From Ovis canadensis (Eukaryota; Chordata; Mammalia; Artiodactyla; Bovidae): a stretch of DNA of 64,000 nt. Below the pieces are notes generated by a model. The model saw only the letters and a program-made list of their open reading frames with translations. It made no database searches and was not told where the DNA came from. The translations under genes and the position numbers were made by a program. Below, piece by piece: positions 22,685-35,702 of the stretch. The stretch's first letter is position 1; each line of letters starts with the position of its first letter. The stretch covers positions 36,906,501-36,970,500 of the forward strand of contig NC_091251.1 of assembly GCF_042477335.2 (NCBI RefSeq), read 5' to 3'.

Positions 22685-23767
22685 GCTCTTTCCCAGGTAT
22701 TTCAATGTGTTCTGAGAATAGCTGACAGATACTGTTTGCTCAAATACAGATTCAGTAAACACTAAAGAGGGCTTTCACCAGCCTGCTGGGGTCCACTTTC
22801 TCAGCCATCTAGTTTATGAATCACGCCGGCAAATGCTTCTAACAGTAACTGGGTGAACCTCTTAGCTTTGACTGCTTATACATTCACATCTGCTCTTTTA
22901 ACAATAGCCAGAGCCATTCCTCTTTTTCTAGAATGATTTTCCCAAGCCAAACTAATTTGGCTTAAAAGAGGATGTTGAGGGTGGGGAGGGTCAGTTATGG
23001 AAAATTACCAGGAAAAGCACGATAAACAAAAGTAGGGTTGTTATGCAACTTAAGTCTTTGCCTTCTCCAGTTGGCAAGAGTTTGTAGAGATTTGGTCATC
23101 ATCTTCTTCTGGGTACAGCAAGGGAGACATTCTTAGAAATGGAGGTTTCCCTTATAAATGTAAATGTTTCTTGTTACAAAAAGGTAACTCCTACTAGGTT
23201 TTCAGGATTTTCTCCTTGTCTACTGTTTTTTAGAAAACAACCAAGTTAAAATAATATGCCAAAGAGACATTTTGGGGTGGCAAATTCTGCTCCCCTACAG
23301 CTCACTTGAGATTTCCCCAGGCCCCCAAACACTGTTGAAAATCGCTTTTACTGTCCCTCCTAAATAAGCCTGTGTCGTTATCATTTGGTGTGCTGTCACA
23401 GAGTAAGAAAGTTGAGGATCCCAAGGTTCCACTAAGAAAGTTTAGATAAGAGGTTGCTGGCGAAGTGTCTCAAAGAATTTCACAACTCAGGCTGAAGGTG
23501 GGTTAAAGGGGAGAAGACAGAGGAGGAAAGGAAAACACGAGTTCCCAAATGTCAGTTATGGTTGCAAAATCTTGACAAGTTATGGTTCGTAAATCTGGCG
23601 ATCATCCTGTTTTCCTGAGGAAGTGTAGCCCTCCTCGGATTTCCCTTCGGTTCACCAATTCTGCGGTCACGCTTAGAGCCTATGTTCTAGGCAACAGGCG
23701 TTTCATGCTGGCGGCTCTACTCAGCTGCAGAGAATAAGCAGCGGAGTAGGAATGTGGGCTGGAAGAG

Positions 23768-23878
23768 GGCAAGGCAACCCACTCCAGTATTCTTGCCTGG
23801 AGAATCCCAGTCAGAGGAGCGGGGTGGGTCACAGTCCGTGGGGTCGCAGAGTCGGACACGACGGAGAGGCTAAGCACA
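23768..23878 (+). mobile_element. Bov-A type SINE, partial
   Basis: AAGGCAACCCACTCCAGTAT to GTCGGACACGACGG, with an internal deletion. Confidence 0.8.
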
Positions 23879-24139
23879 GGAAAGTGGGACCCCTAACTGT
23901 AGAAGAACGGAACGTTTACCTTCCTTCCCATTCCTCAGCCCCTCCAGTCCGCAAACGCCTCCCCACAGAGCTCCGTACTGTCTCTGCTGAAAAGGGACTC
24001 CCTCGCCCAAATTCCCGGATAAAGCTACCAAAAAAGGAGGAGAGGAGGAGATGAAGGAGCGGGAGTGTGAGCCTACCTCGGCCTCGGAACAAGTCTGCAG
24101 AAATGGGCAAGACGGTGGAAACAAGTTTTTCTCACCCGC

Positions 24140-24480
24140 TTCTTCTTCCCTGCAACGACGACGTCGGGTCGGGAGAAGATGCAGAGAGGTGGAGAAGGGT
24201 CGGGGTGCGAGGCTTTTTGTAGTTGGGACAGCGCCCCACTTCCACGAGGCGCTTCCCGCCAGGACCCGCCTCCAAAGCAGGCGTCAGAGCAACCCCCGTT
24301 CTAGGCGGAACTGGTGGTTTTCTGCCTGGGCTGAGGTTGCGCTTGGAGGTCCGAGCCCGACGCTCACTGGCCAAGAGGACACGGGCTGAGGGGGCCTGCA
24401 GACCCCTGGCCTCTGCTCCAGGGAGCAAGGCTGCCTCTCCCAGGCGTCTGCTGGCGAGAGTCCAGTAAGCCAGGCAGTTT
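24140..24480. promoter_or_regulatory. CpG-rich stretch, candidate promoter
   Basis: I count about 19 CpG in roughly 225 bases (24155-24380), against very few elsewhere in the window, starting with ACGACGACGTCGGG. It lies upstream, in the minus-strand sense, of all three RNase exons and beside the tRNA-Pro gene. It may be a CpG island serving the RNase non-coding first exons, an unseen transcript, or only a shadow of open chromatin near tRNA genes. I cannot see a clear TATA box or donor site that settles it. Confidence 0.35.
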
Positions 24481-24629
24481 GACCCCGCACACATAACCAG
24501 CTCCAGCTACCATATGTTCGATCAGTGTACATCTTTTGTAAAACAGTTCGGAACGCGGGAAAATTTGCACTGAACAGAGCTTTTTTCAGCAATTAGCAAA
24601 GGTGGGGTGGAGAGGGGAAAAAAGGAATT

Positions 24630-24701
24630 GGGCTCGTCCGGGATTTGAACCCGGGACCTCTCGCACCCAAAGCGAGAATCATACCCCTAGACCAACGAGC
24701 C
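24630..24701 (-). tRNA. TRNAP-UGG: tRNA-Pro (anticodon TGG)
   Basis: The minus strand folds as a 72-base tRNA: acceptor GGCTCGT pairs with ACGAGCC, the anticodon loop TTTGGGT carries TGG (complement at 24667-24669), and the B box is GGTTCAAATCC. The discriminator base is C. A run of six T on the minus strand (24618-24623) lies 6 bases past the gene and fits an RNA polymerase III terminator. The gene matches mammalian tRNA-Pro-TGG as I know it and appears intact. It adjoins a CpG-rich stretch to its left. Confidence 0.96.
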
Positions 24702-27080
24702 ACCATAAGAAAAGCGTGCAGAGGTTGTCTCTGCATCTTACTTCTCCGTCAGCAATTGGCTGCCTGGTTGCTCTGAACTTCTATTTTCTGTGTAGACGTT
24801 TACCTTTGATTTTGCTTAGCTGTTCATTATGAAGTATCACGTCTGACTCTGACCTCACTTATCCTCCTCCATCCGCGTCCTGGACCCCTCCAGATGCCAG
24901 ATGGGGTGAGGAGAGGCAGCTTTTCAAGACGTCAGTCCCCGTGTCTGAACTCCAACAAGACCCTCCCTGAGGAGTCTCTTTGAGTTCCAGACTGGAGGGA
25001 ACCTGGAGAGAACCGAGTTGCAGCCTGAGGGCCCGAGCTGGGGTCGATTGCAAGACTGTAGGGTCCTAAACACCAGGACAGATGCCCAGGATGTGTATCT
25101 GTCCGGCTACTTCTACTTCGCGAGAGTGTAAAATCCTGGGGGCAGGAATGACGGGCATCAAAATACGGGTAGCCAGTATTTTGATCTATTGGAGGTGAAC
25201 CAGTCTGGGGCGTGCTCTCAAAGATCAGACTCCCGAAGTTTCCTTGAATGAGAATCAAATGTTCCATTTCCGCACCTTTGCTTAAGTTATTTCCACAGTT
25301 TGAAATTCTCTTTCCCAGTCACATCCCAATTTACGTCTAAGCCTAGTCCTCCTTCCTGCTCCAGCTCAAAAAAAATTTTTTTTGGTTGTTGTTGTTGGAA
25401 CTAAAAATCTGTTAACAGTTGAATGAATTAAAAGGCTCTCCTCACTGAGTGGACATGTGCGTGTAGTGAATGACGGTCTTAGGGGGTTGTCCCGCAAGTT
25501 AGAGCTCTAAGGACCGCAGAATATAATATATATTCAGTACCAACGAGTGGTGTTGGATCTTCAATTTTTGAACCTCAGGCGGCAACCTAAATTCAGTTAG
25601 ACCATCTAACTCACAGGTTCTTCAGATGGTTGGAAGAGTTAGTGCTCACTTCCCCTTTTCTGAAAACCGTACCCAAGAGGACCATTTTCAAGATAACAAA
25701 ACCATCTTTGTAACGGGGTAAGGTCTGGAGAAAAACACCCTAGAACACTTAAAACGATGTGAGAAATTGGAGAGCAAGCCTCACCAAATGGTTGCAACCC
25801 CCAAAACATTCCTCTTTTCCTTCGAGCCGGAGTCGAACCAGCGACCTAAGGATGTCCATACTTGAAAGCACTACAGTCCTCCGCTCTACCAGCTGAGCTA
25901 TCGAAGGAAACACAAGTCCGAACTACTTAGAATTTTCTATTGAGAACATTGATAAACAGAGGTTCTGGCACAATAGCCTACTAGCTGCCAGTGTGTGGAT
26001 ACCACGTAGCCGACCATCTTAGGAGAAAGCCCTTCATCCACACTTGTACCGACAACCCCTCTAGAGTTGGATTCTCCTGCTTCAGAGAGGGGCTTTCAAG
26101 CAGGCCTAACCTGTGAGCTTTTCCCTGGCGTACCTAGAGCCTGTGGATCTCGAGGCCGCCCCAAACCGTGGCGATCTGCTGGCCTGGTGTCTTCACTTCA
26201 CGCACTGCCCCGGGCCTCCTGGCCTGACGGTGTGTGTCTAAAGTGGGAGCAGACACCCGGGCATTGGAAAACTAAGGGCTGAGGTGGTGTAACACACAAT
26301 TCTGATTGCGCAACTGCGAACCAAGAAGGGCGGGCGTTAGAGCTCCGGCCTGGGCCTCCCTTTTCCTCACTTCCCATGCTCGCCTCCATAATCCAGGAGC
26401 GTTTGCACAAGAGAGCTGCTTCTCCCTTCCGCTCACAAGTTCACAGACTAGCGGAGGGAGAGGCTGTGACGTATAACGCATGGCTAAGCCCAGGGTTACT
26501 ATGAGAATTGACTCTTGGAGAAACTATTTTAAGGTTTTCAAAGAGGTAGTCACAGATTCTTTGAGTCAATAATAAATTTAGTGACACGAGTCTCGACCCT
26601 AATTTTCCCGCTGAGACACTGAAGTTTTCGAAAACCCAGTGAAACATGGAACCTTGTCGGACAGCCTATATTCTCCCAAACGCTTAATCGCGACAGTGGA
26701 CGCTGGGGAGAGGACTTGGAGCAGGACTCCAGACCTGCTCAGAGCGGGTGTAAGGCTTCGATCCTCACCGCCCTTGTGTCCCGCCGCGGCACGGGCCGCC
26801 CCCACGGCTCTTGCTGTGGTCCAGCAAAGCCAGGGCGTCCTCGGAGCTTGGCAGCACTTGCCGCAGTTTGTAACAGACTGCCACAATCAGGGCGACAAAG
26901 CAGCACTTGCCCCCTACTACTGGAAGCTAAAAGTAAGTGTTCTGCTCCGGTGTTTATTTGGGACATCTGGAAACTGGTGGGAAATTATAATTAGCGGAAT
27001 TTCCGCTGGAGTTCAAGTTACGCGAGAGAGGTGGGTAGCTGGTGAAGGAGATTTTAAAAAGAGTGAAAGAATTGCCCAGT
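24702..27080. other. tRNA gene flanks, no other gene seen
   Basis: Apart from tRNA-Tyr at 25818, the stretch holds low-copy sequence that is almost free of SINEs, with moderate CpG near 26750-26830. Short open frames here show no family resemblance. Confidence 0.5.
25818..25907 (-). tRNA. TRNAY-GUA: tRNA-Tyr (anticodon GTA) with a 17-base intron
   Basis: Acceptor CCTTCGA pairs with TCGAAGG, the discriminator is A, and the exons sum to 73 bases. The intron of 17 bases (TGCTTTCAAGTATGGAC on the minus strand) sits one base after the anticodon, the standard place for Tyr genes, so the transcript needs the tRNA splicing endonuclease. The B box is GGTTCGACTCC, one base off the array copies at 56051 and 57849. 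A T4 terminator on the minus strand is at 25803-25806. The gene is opposite in strand and 27 kb away from the four-copy Tyr array. Confidence 0.95.
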
Positions 27081-27153
27081 AGGCCCCAGCGAGATTTGAA
27101 CTCGCGACCCCTGGTTTACAAGACCAGTGCTCTAACCCCTGAGCTATAGGGCC
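27081..27153 (-). tRNA. TRNAT-UGU: tRNA-Thr (anticodon TGT)
   Basis: A 73-base intact tRNA: acceptor GGCCCTA pairs with TGGGGCC, the anticodon loop holds TGT (context GGTCTTGTAAACC), and the B box is GAGTTCAAATC. A T5 run on the minus strand at 27056-27060 is the likely terminator, about 20 bases past the gene. It matches mammalian tRNA-Thr-TGT throughout. Confidence 0.96.
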
Positions 27154-27251
27154 CTGCAAGTGATTGCTGTCCCTTGCTCTCTAAAACAGCTTTTATGCTG
27201 GACCTTTATTAAGGTGCCTGTGGGCAAAAAAACCTGGATGTCGTTTCAATC

Positions 27252-29300
27252 TGTTGTTGCTCAGCCGCTCAGTTGTTTCCGATTCTTTGCAACCCCATGG
27301 ACTGCAGCAGGCCAGGCTTTCCTGTCCTTCATCATCTCCCTGAGTTCACCTAAACTCATGTCCATTGAGTGATGGTCCATTGGTGATGCCATCCAACCAT
27401 CTCTCCCCTTCTCCTCCTGCCCTCAATCTTTCCCAGCATCAGGGTCTTTTCCAGTGAATTGGCTCTTTGGATCTGGTGGCCAAAGTATTGGAGCTTCAAC
27501 TTCAGCATCAGTCCTTCCAATGAATATTCAGGGTTGATTTCCTTTAGGATTGACTGATTTGATCTCCTTAGAGTCCAAGGGACTCTCAAGAGTGTTCTCC
27601 AGCACAGTTCAAAAGCATCAGTTCTTCAGTGCTCAGCCTTCCTTATGGTCCAACTCTCACATCCTTGCATGAATACTGGAAAAATCGTACCTTTGCCTAT
27701 CTGTTCCTTTGCCAGCAAAGTGATGTCTCTGCTTTTTAATACGCTGTATAGGTTTGTCAGAGCTTTTCTTCCAAGGATCAAGAGTCTTTTAATTTCATGG
27801 CTGCAGTCACCGTCCATGGTGATTTTGGAGCCCAAGAAAATAGTCTCTCACTGTTTCCATTGTCTCCCCACTTATTTGCCATGAAGTGATGGGACCAGAT
27901 GCCATAATCTTATTTTTCAGAATGTTGAGTTTTAAGCCAGCTTTTTCACTCTCCTTTTTCACCTTCATCAAGTGGCTCTTTACTTCCTCTTCACTTTCTG
28001 CCTTTAGGGTGGTGTCATCTGCATATCTGAGGTTGTTGATATTTTTCCTGGAAATCTTGATTCCAGCTTGTGCTTCAGCCAGTCTGCCATTTCGCGTGAT
28101 GTACTCTTCATAGAAGTTAAATAAGCAGGGTGACAATATACATACTCTTGACATACCATTTTCCCAGTTTGGAACCAGTCCCTTGTTCTATGTATGGTTC
28201 TAACTGTTGCTTCTTGACCTGCATACAGGTTTCTCAGGAGGCAGGTAAGATGGTCTGGTATCTCCTTTAAGAATTTTCCACAGTTTGTTGTGATCCACAC
28301 AGTCAAAGGCTTTAGCGTAGTCAAAGAAGCAGAAATAGATATTTTTCTGGAGTTCTTTTGTTTTTCCTATGATCCAATGAATGTTGGCAATTTGATCTCT
28401 GGTTCCTCTGCCTTTTCTAAATCCAGCTGGTACATCCGGAAGTTCTCAGTGGAAGCCTAGCTTGAAGGATTTTGAGCATTACCTTACTAGCATGTAAAAT
28501 GAGTGCAATTGTGCAGTAGTTTGAACATTCTTTGGTGTTGCCCTTCTTTGGTACTGGAATGTAAACTGACCTTTTCTTGATCTGTGGCCACTGCTGACTT
28601 TTCCAAATTTGCTGACATATTGAATATAGCACTTTAACAGCATCATATTCTAGGATTTGAAATAGCTCAGCTGAAATTCCATGCCCTCCACTAGCTTTGT
28701 TTGTAGTGATGCTTCCTAAAGGCCTGCTTAACTTCCCACTCTGGGATGTCTGACTCTAGGTGAGTGATCACACCATCGTGGTTATCTGGGTCATGCAGAT
28801 CTTTTTTGTATAGTTCTTATCTGTATTCTTGCCACTTCTTCTTAATCTCTTCTGCTTCTGTTAGGTCCACACCACTTCTGTCCTTTATTGTGCCCATCTT
28901 TGCATGAAATGTTCCCTTGGTATCTCTAATTTTCTTGAAGAGATCTCTAGCCTTTCCCATTCTATTGTTTCTCTCTATTTCTTTGCATTGTTCACCTAGG
29001 AAGGCTTTCTTATCTCTCCTTGCTATTCTTTGGAAATTTGCATTCAGATGGATATATCTTTCCTTTTCACCTTTGCCTTTTACTTCTCTTCTTTTCTCAG
29101 CTAAGGCCTCCTCAGACAGCCATTTTGCCTTTTTGCTTTTCTTTTTCTTGGGGATGATTTTGATCACCGCCCCCTGTACAATGTTACAAACCTCTGTCCA
29201 TAGTTCTTCAGGAGCTGTGTCTATATAAGATCTAATCCCTTGAATCTATTTGTCACTTCCACTGTATAATCATAAGCGATTTGATTTAGGTCACTATTGG
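27252..29300 (-). mobile_element. BovB LINE, 2.05 kb
   Basis: Spans the 3' end (left) to mid ORF2 (right). Minus-strand frames show RT text including NNLRYADDTTL with the YADD catalytic site near 28010. Multiple stops and small deletions are present, and the 5' end is missing. Confidence 0.92.
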
Positions 29301-30675
29301 AACTCTGTAGTCTCTTGCTGGGGACAGTGCAATATGGGGTCAGTGACAGGAACTACCACTAGCTTAAGAATGCAGAAATTTGCCCAATCCAACATAGTCT
29401 AATGCAGTGAAAGTTTTCCACCCTCCACCCTCTGCACATTGTGAAAACCAAGAAGGGAAATTCTACATAGAGGAAATCGTCGACCACAGATCTCTCAGAC
29501 TAAATTTCGACATCCACATTTGGTTTTCTGTTTGACTTAGGACATGCACCAACCAACCGCTTGCCCCAAGTTCATTAGATTAGCGATTTCTCCACAGCTC
29601 AAGTCTTAGTGCCAGAACAGGCATTCGTTAATTCATTCATCCCTTTATTGGATAAACACTGAACTCCAATTCTGTGCTAGGCGGAATGAGACCTCTAGAT
29701 TTGGTCTTTACTTTGAAGCCAGCGGCACAGTCTTGTGGTATAAAAGAATGTTCGTTTTCATGAAGGAGAACAGTGAGAAGCAGCTGTGCCGACTGTGAGA
29801 GAGCGGTAACAGCGCTAAGGTTCACAGACCTGCAGAGTGAGCCATCACAGAGGCAGCCTTCAGGAGGGGATGGAACTTGAACTGCACTTTGAGGGCAAGT
29901 TAAGACTTACACAAGTTTGGGGACTGAGTAATCCTTGGTAGAGAAAAAAATTATGAGCAAAGTTGGAGAGAAAGACCTTGGCATTTAAAGTGCCAAGGCA
30001 GAACACTGGCTGGGGCAGATGCCAGCCCTTGTGGAAGTGAGGTATTGTAAAATAGGTTAGCAGGAGACTTAGAAAATTCTGGAAGGAAGTTATACCCCTT
30101 TAAAAATTGAACAGGGAAATTCACAAGGCATGAATATGAAGATTGGATTGAAGGGGAGAGAAACCAAAGTCAAGGGGACACCAGAGGCTGGCCATGGTAC
30201 ATATTGTCAAACATAAAATGTAGGAGAATTATAGTTATGGGATTGGAAAGGAAGGAATAAATGAGAGAGATACAGGCAAGGGAAAGTCTGCTGAAGGTAG
30301 ATATGAATGAAGAAGAAATAAGAGACAATAAAGAGGAAAGAAGGATAATTCTCAAATATCATACTTTGAAGAAGCAAAATGACACTGAAAAAAGAAAATC
30401 TAAAGGAGAGATGGGTATCTGGAGAAGGCAGAGGGGTGAAGAAATGTTAGAATTTAGGCAGGCTGGATTTGAAGTGGAGATGGAGGATATAGGAATTTAT
30501 GACAGCTAGGGTACTCTTGTGTCTAGAGTTCTATAGATTGTTAAGTCAAGGTAGGATCAAATTACAGAGGTCATTCATTGAGTCAGAGCCTGTAAGAATT
30601 ATGTGCTCTTGAAGGAAGAGAGTACAAAGAGAAAACAGCAGACACCTGAAAATAAGCTTTCTGAATAGCCCCGTT
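29301..30675. other. No gene; L2-like scrap
   Basis: An L2-like piece in reverse orientation (TTAATTCATTCATCC, TGTGCTAGGC) lies at about 29625-29700. The remainder is unassigned. Confidence 0.4.
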
Positions 30676-30688
30676 GCAGGCCTTTGTC

Positions 30689-30962
30689 CAGAGAAGGCAA
30701 TGGCACCCCACTCCAGTACTCTTGCCTGGAAAATCCCATGGATGGAGGAGCCTGGTAGGCTGCAGTCCATGGGGTCGCTGAGGGTCCGACACGACTGAGT
30801 GACTTCACTTTCACTTTTCACTTTCCTACATTGGAGAAGGAAATGGCAACCCACTCCAGTGTTCTTGCCTGGAGAATCCCAGGGACGGGGGAGCCTGGTG
30901 GGCTGCCGTCTATGGGGTCTCACAGAGTTGGACACGACTGAAGTGACTTAGCAGCAGCAGCA
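30689..30962 (+). mobile_element. Bov-A2 SINE
   Basis: Complete dimer close to consensus, with perfect 13-base target repeats GCAGGCCTTTGTC at 30676-30688 and 30963-30975. Confidence 0.95.
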
Positions 30963-31214
30963 GCAGGCCTTTGTCATATGAGTGTGTCCAACATTTTTTT
31001 TTTCCATTCAACATTTTTAAAACATTTTCCTTACTGTTTTGTAATTTCAATATTGTTAGTAAGATTGTCCTAGAAAACTTGCTTTCCCACCTGGCAGCTG
31101 AGAGTGAGGATGTGACCTAGCTCCACCTATCAGATGCATCCAGAGAAGATTTCAGTTTAGAGGTGTAAATAATCTTCTTTACTCCTCTAATCCAGGAGTT
31201 AATAATTCCACAGG

Positions 31215-31810
31215 GAAATCCCATATTTGTCCAGTGATGAAGGTGTCAGGTTCTTGGGTTTGGGATTTCTTAAATCGATAGATTGTTGCCTTTCTTCCAT
31301 TCTGGAAAATTCTCATCCATTATCTTTTTAAGTTTTTTTTTTTTCTCTACTTTTCTTTCTCCATTCATGAAACAAATAAATGTATATTAGACCTTCACAT
31401 CCTGTCCTTCATCGTTTAACCTCTCTTTCATATTTACTGTCTTTTTGTCTCCATACTCACAATCAACTACTGCTGTATTTAACCAGCTGTTAAATCTACC
31501 CACTGAGTCAACTGTAATTATAAATTGTAATTTTCAATTTTAGACGTTTTGCTTCTTTTTCAAAACTGCTAAGCCAAATTCTATAACTTCATATTATTTG
31601 CAGATATCTGCCAGCTTTTTAAAAATCTCTTTAAACATAGCAATTATATTGTTTTAATATCTATGATAATCTGTATTATGCTATCTGTTGCTTACAGTTG
31701 ATTCTTACTCATGTCGAATTGTTTCCTGTGTAACTGTTCATCTTTGAATGTATACTGCTCAATATCTTTGCAAAATTATAAGCAGTGAATTTTGAGGTCA
31801 AGATGAAAGT
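31215..31810 (-). mobile_element. Old L1-like fragment
   Basis: The text resembles old mammalian L1 in reverse (ATTCTCATCCATTATC, a T run, TAGACCTTCACATC). It is diverged and the assignment is tentative. Confidence 0.35.
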
Positions 31811-33489
31811 TTCTTCCTGGAACAAAAAAAATTACATAGCTTTTGTTTCTCATATGTTCCTGAACCATTACCAGCCCAAAAGGACTCTAAAAAAGGTTCA
31901 TGGTCAGACATTGCTTGGGCCTCCAAGATGATGTAAGGCCAAACTGCAAATCAGAGAAAAAGCATACCTGTGGTCCTAGCTTCCCAGTAAAAGTTGAAAG
32001 CTGTTCTTTTTATTTTCCCTTTCTAAGCTCAGCTGATTTCTGCTGAGCTCCACAACAGTTACTGTAAATGAAAGGTTAACTTCTTATTCATTCTTATCTT
32101 GTGGGCATAGCTCTTTGGGGTCCCAACTTAATATTTGGAAGAGTATCTTAGTGAATTTCCACTTTTGGTGGGTGCTGAAACTTGACATCTGCCCTTCCTT
32201 TTTCTCCCACCCAAAGGTGCTGCCAAAACTATAACCCAATTTTGCAGTAATTAGCAAATGTCTTAAGAGCTGCAAAGATTAATGCTTTCCTTACCTCTCA
32301 GATTTCATTTTTCCCTTAGATTCTGGCCTATTAGTTTCTTGTTATCATATTAGAACTTTGATGCCTTTACGAAGATTTGGTAAAATCTTATCCAATATTT
32401 TTATCATTTTTCCTCAAGGAGGTTGGTCCAATTTAACTAGCCCACAATTACTAGAAAGGAGATTAGAGTGGTAGGAGCTATAACATCAATCGTATTCTAC
32501 CACATGGACTGAGAAGCAGAGAATGCATTACTCTAGAAAGGGCCTAAGGGAGAGAAAGCACAAAAAAGAAAGCAGTGATAGTAAAAAAAGGAAGCCTGTA
32601 TACCTTCCAAGTCCCTAGTTATGACTCACTCCAGAGGCCTCACTGTGTTCCCTCTTAGAATCTATGAGACTTCCCTGAATTTTTACAGCAATTTTCCCTT
32701 CTATTTTAGGAAAAAATATTTTCAACTTAAAATACTCCTAAATAACACTGAAGGTATTAATACATGTCTCTACATTATAGCTTTTATCTTCTAATATTTG
32801 AATCAATATTTATCAAATGGCAGTTTTATGTTGGCCACATATACAGATCTCTGCTCCAGTCCATTTGGTCCACTTATAATTCCCCAAATATAACTCACAC
32901 CTTTTCCAGTTATGATCATTTGTTTATTATTTCTTCAACTAGAATGATTTTTAATTTCTCCATACCTGTCAAACACTACTTATCCTGGAAAGATTATCTC
33001 AGTGTTCTAATTCACAATATCTTTGTTTTTTTACCAAGTAGATTTCATCTCATTTCCCCTCTGAAACCTATGAACCTCTTTCATCTTTGCTATTCCTTCG
33101 TCTTTACTCTCTCTCTCAGGATTTTGAACAGGACCCATGTAATGGAGGTGTTCCCTAGCACCCAGAAGTAAGCATCCAGAGTGCCATTACTCATTCAACT
33201 ACACTCAGGCAGTTATGGAATTATCAGACTGTTCTCTCCTTCCTGAATTTCTTCATCTTATATGATATACTGTTGAAAGAATGCACCCTTTTATTTTTTT
33301 AAGCTTCCAGAATTACTTCTAAATTCTGTGTTCCTATCTATGTCTATGTCCACCTTTTGGAAATGCTACAAAAGATACAAAGAAAGAACTGAGTGAGATG
33401 GAAAAGAAAAAGGGAAGGAGATTCTACTACACTTAGTTATAAACAGCTTTATCTTGTTTTTAGAATTCAGAGTGTTAGTATACCATCCG
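31811..33489. other. No gene recognised; possible L2 trace
   Basis: AT-rich non-coding sequence. A C/T-rich stretch at about 32875-33180 may be a decayed L2. The open frame at 32764-33171 shows no family features. Confidence 0.4.
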
Positions 33490-34790
33490 TAGTTTTAGTA
33501 CACTATCAGCAGTATGTGAACCAAGAACTTTCAGATGTACAAGCTGGATTTAGAAAAGGCAGAGGAACCATAAATCAAATTGCTAACATAAGCTGTATCA
33601 CAGAAAAAGCAAGGGAATTCCAAAAAAAAAAAAAAACCACACACACACAAAACATGTACTTCTGCCTCATTGACTGCTCTAAAGCCTTTGACTGTGTAGA
33701 ACACAACAAAATGTGGCATATTCTTAATGAGATGGGAATACCAGACCTGCCTTCTGAGAAACCTGTATGCAAGCCAAAATGCAACTGTTAGAACTGGACA
33801 TGGAATAACAGACTGGTTCCAAACTGGGAAAGGAGTATGTCAAGGCTGTATATTGTCATCCTGTTTATTTAACTTATATGCAGAGTACATCAGGCGAAAT
33901 GCTGGGCTGGATGAATCACAAGCTGTAATCAAGATTGCTGGGAGAAATATCAACAACCTCAGATATGCAGATGACACCACCCTAATGGCAGAAAGCGAAG
34001 AGGAAGTAAAGAGCCTCTTGAGAAATGTGAAAAAGGAGAGTGAAAAAGCTGGTTTAAAACTCAACATTCAAAAAATGAAGGTCATAGCATCTGATCCTAT
34101 TACTTCAAGGCAGGTAGATGGGGAAAATGTGGAAACTGTCAGATTTCGTTTTCTTGGTCTCCAAAATCAATGTGGATGGTGACTGCAGCCATGAAATTAA
34201 AAGACATTTGCTTGGAAGAAGAGCTATGACAAACTTAGAAAGTGTATTAAAAAGCAGAGACACACTTTGCCAACAAAGGTCTGCACAGTGAAAGCTATGG
34301 TTTTTCCAGTAGTCATGTATGGATGTGAGAGTTGTACCATTAAGAAGGCTGACCGCCGAAGAATTGATGCTTTCAAACTGGTGCTAGGGAAGACTCTTGA
34401 GAGTCCTTTGGGCTGCAAGGAAATCAAACCAGTCAATCCTAAAGAAATGAAACCTGAATATTCATTGGAAGGGCTGGTGCTGAAGCTGAAACTCCAATAT
34501 TTTGACACTCATTGGAAAAGACCCTGATGCTGGGAAAGATTGAGAGCAGGAAGAGAAGGAGGCAACAGAGGATGAAATGGTTGGATGGCAACACTGACTC
34601 AATGGATATGTACAAACTCAATGGATATTGTGCAAACTCAATGGATATTGTGCAAACTCAATGGATATGTGCAAACTCAATGGATATTGTGCAAACTCAG
34701 GGAGATAGTGAAGGACAGGGAAGCCTGGCGTGCTGCAGTTCATGGGGTCGCAAAGAGTCAGACAATACTTGGCGACTGAACAACAACAAG
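33490..34790 (+). mobile_element. BovB LINE, 1.3 kb 3' part
   Basis: From QQYVNQELSDVQAG to the 3' tail (GGCGACTGAACAACAACA). The YADD site is present (NNLRYADDTTLMAES near 33965). An A12 run with CA repeats (33623-33650) interrupts the frame. A local minisatellite has grown near the 3' end. Confidence 0.92.
34594..34702 (+). repeat. Minisatellite of about 20 bases within BovB
   Basis: Five copies of a unit like AACTCAATGGATATTGTGCA, two of them shortened by about two bases. The unit comes from the ordinary BovB text ACTCAATGGACATGAGTTTG. Confidence 0.85.
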
Positions 34791-34802
34791 CAGTTTTATG
34801 CA

Positions 34803-34905
34803 CTGTATTCTCAGCTCCTTGAGGAGAAGGTTGTATGAGTTTCCAAAATACCTAACAAAGTGACCAGCACACAGTGGTATTAATAAATACTTGAAATGGA
34901 GAGCA
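34803..34905 (+). mobile_element. L2 LINE 3' end
   Basis: TCAGCTCCTTGAGGAGAAGG, then AGCACACAGTGG and TTAATAAATACTTG, as at the L2 3' end. A C12 run lies further on at 35146-35157. The rest up to 35557 is unassigned. Confidence 0.6.
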
Positions 34906-35569
34906 AACTACTACACAGATATGTTCAGAGTAAAGGATATTATTGCCCCCAGAAATCTGGAACCCAATAGATTCTTTTAGTTTCCTCTTCCCGAAATTGT
35001 TGGTAAAACAAGCACTGAACATCTCCAAGGGACTTCCAGCTTTCATCTAACTTAAATTCCAGGATACTAGTCTGAATTCAGGGGCCAATTCTCATTTTAT
35101 ATGGTCACTAAACGGTGTACCTAACACCAACAGAGATGAATACCGCCCCCCCCCCCCGGACCCAACACACACACAGCATCCTTACAGGAAAGAGGAGAAG
35201 TTACCTAAAAATAAACACATGGCTACCTATTGAGACTGAGAATATATAAGATATTGTTTATAACAAAAGACTGGGTGAAATCCGTTTAACGTGGCATGTG
35301 CATTTAGCCCTACTGGGGCAGATTTCCTTTGAAAAATGTCTGATCTTCTTTTTCAGGCTAATTCATAATTTCAGACCCTCAAGCAGACGCACTTTTCAGT
35401 GAGAGAAGCCCCACCTAAAAAACTCATTTGCCTAACAGGGCAACCTTTGTTTCCTACACATTTGTTCAGTGGAAAGTATGTCTTCCTGAAGGTCTGGCAT
35501 CACACATTAGGACTGTGAAGGAAAGTCAGGCATTTCTCAAAGGAAATTTGCCCTAGTAGGGTTGAATAC

Positions 35570-35702
35570 CGGAGAAGGCAATGGCACCCCACTCCAGTAC
35601 TCTTGCCTGGAAAACCCCATGGATGGAGGAGCCTGGTGGGCTGCCATCTATGGGGTCGCACAGAGTCGGACACGACTGAAGTGACTTAGCAGCAGCAGCC
35701 GC
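35570..35702 (+). mobile_element. Bov-A monomer SINE
   Basis: Single monomer with AGCAGCAGCCGC tail and perfect 12-base target repeats AGGGTTGAATAC at 35558-35569 and 35703-35714. Confidence 0.93.
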
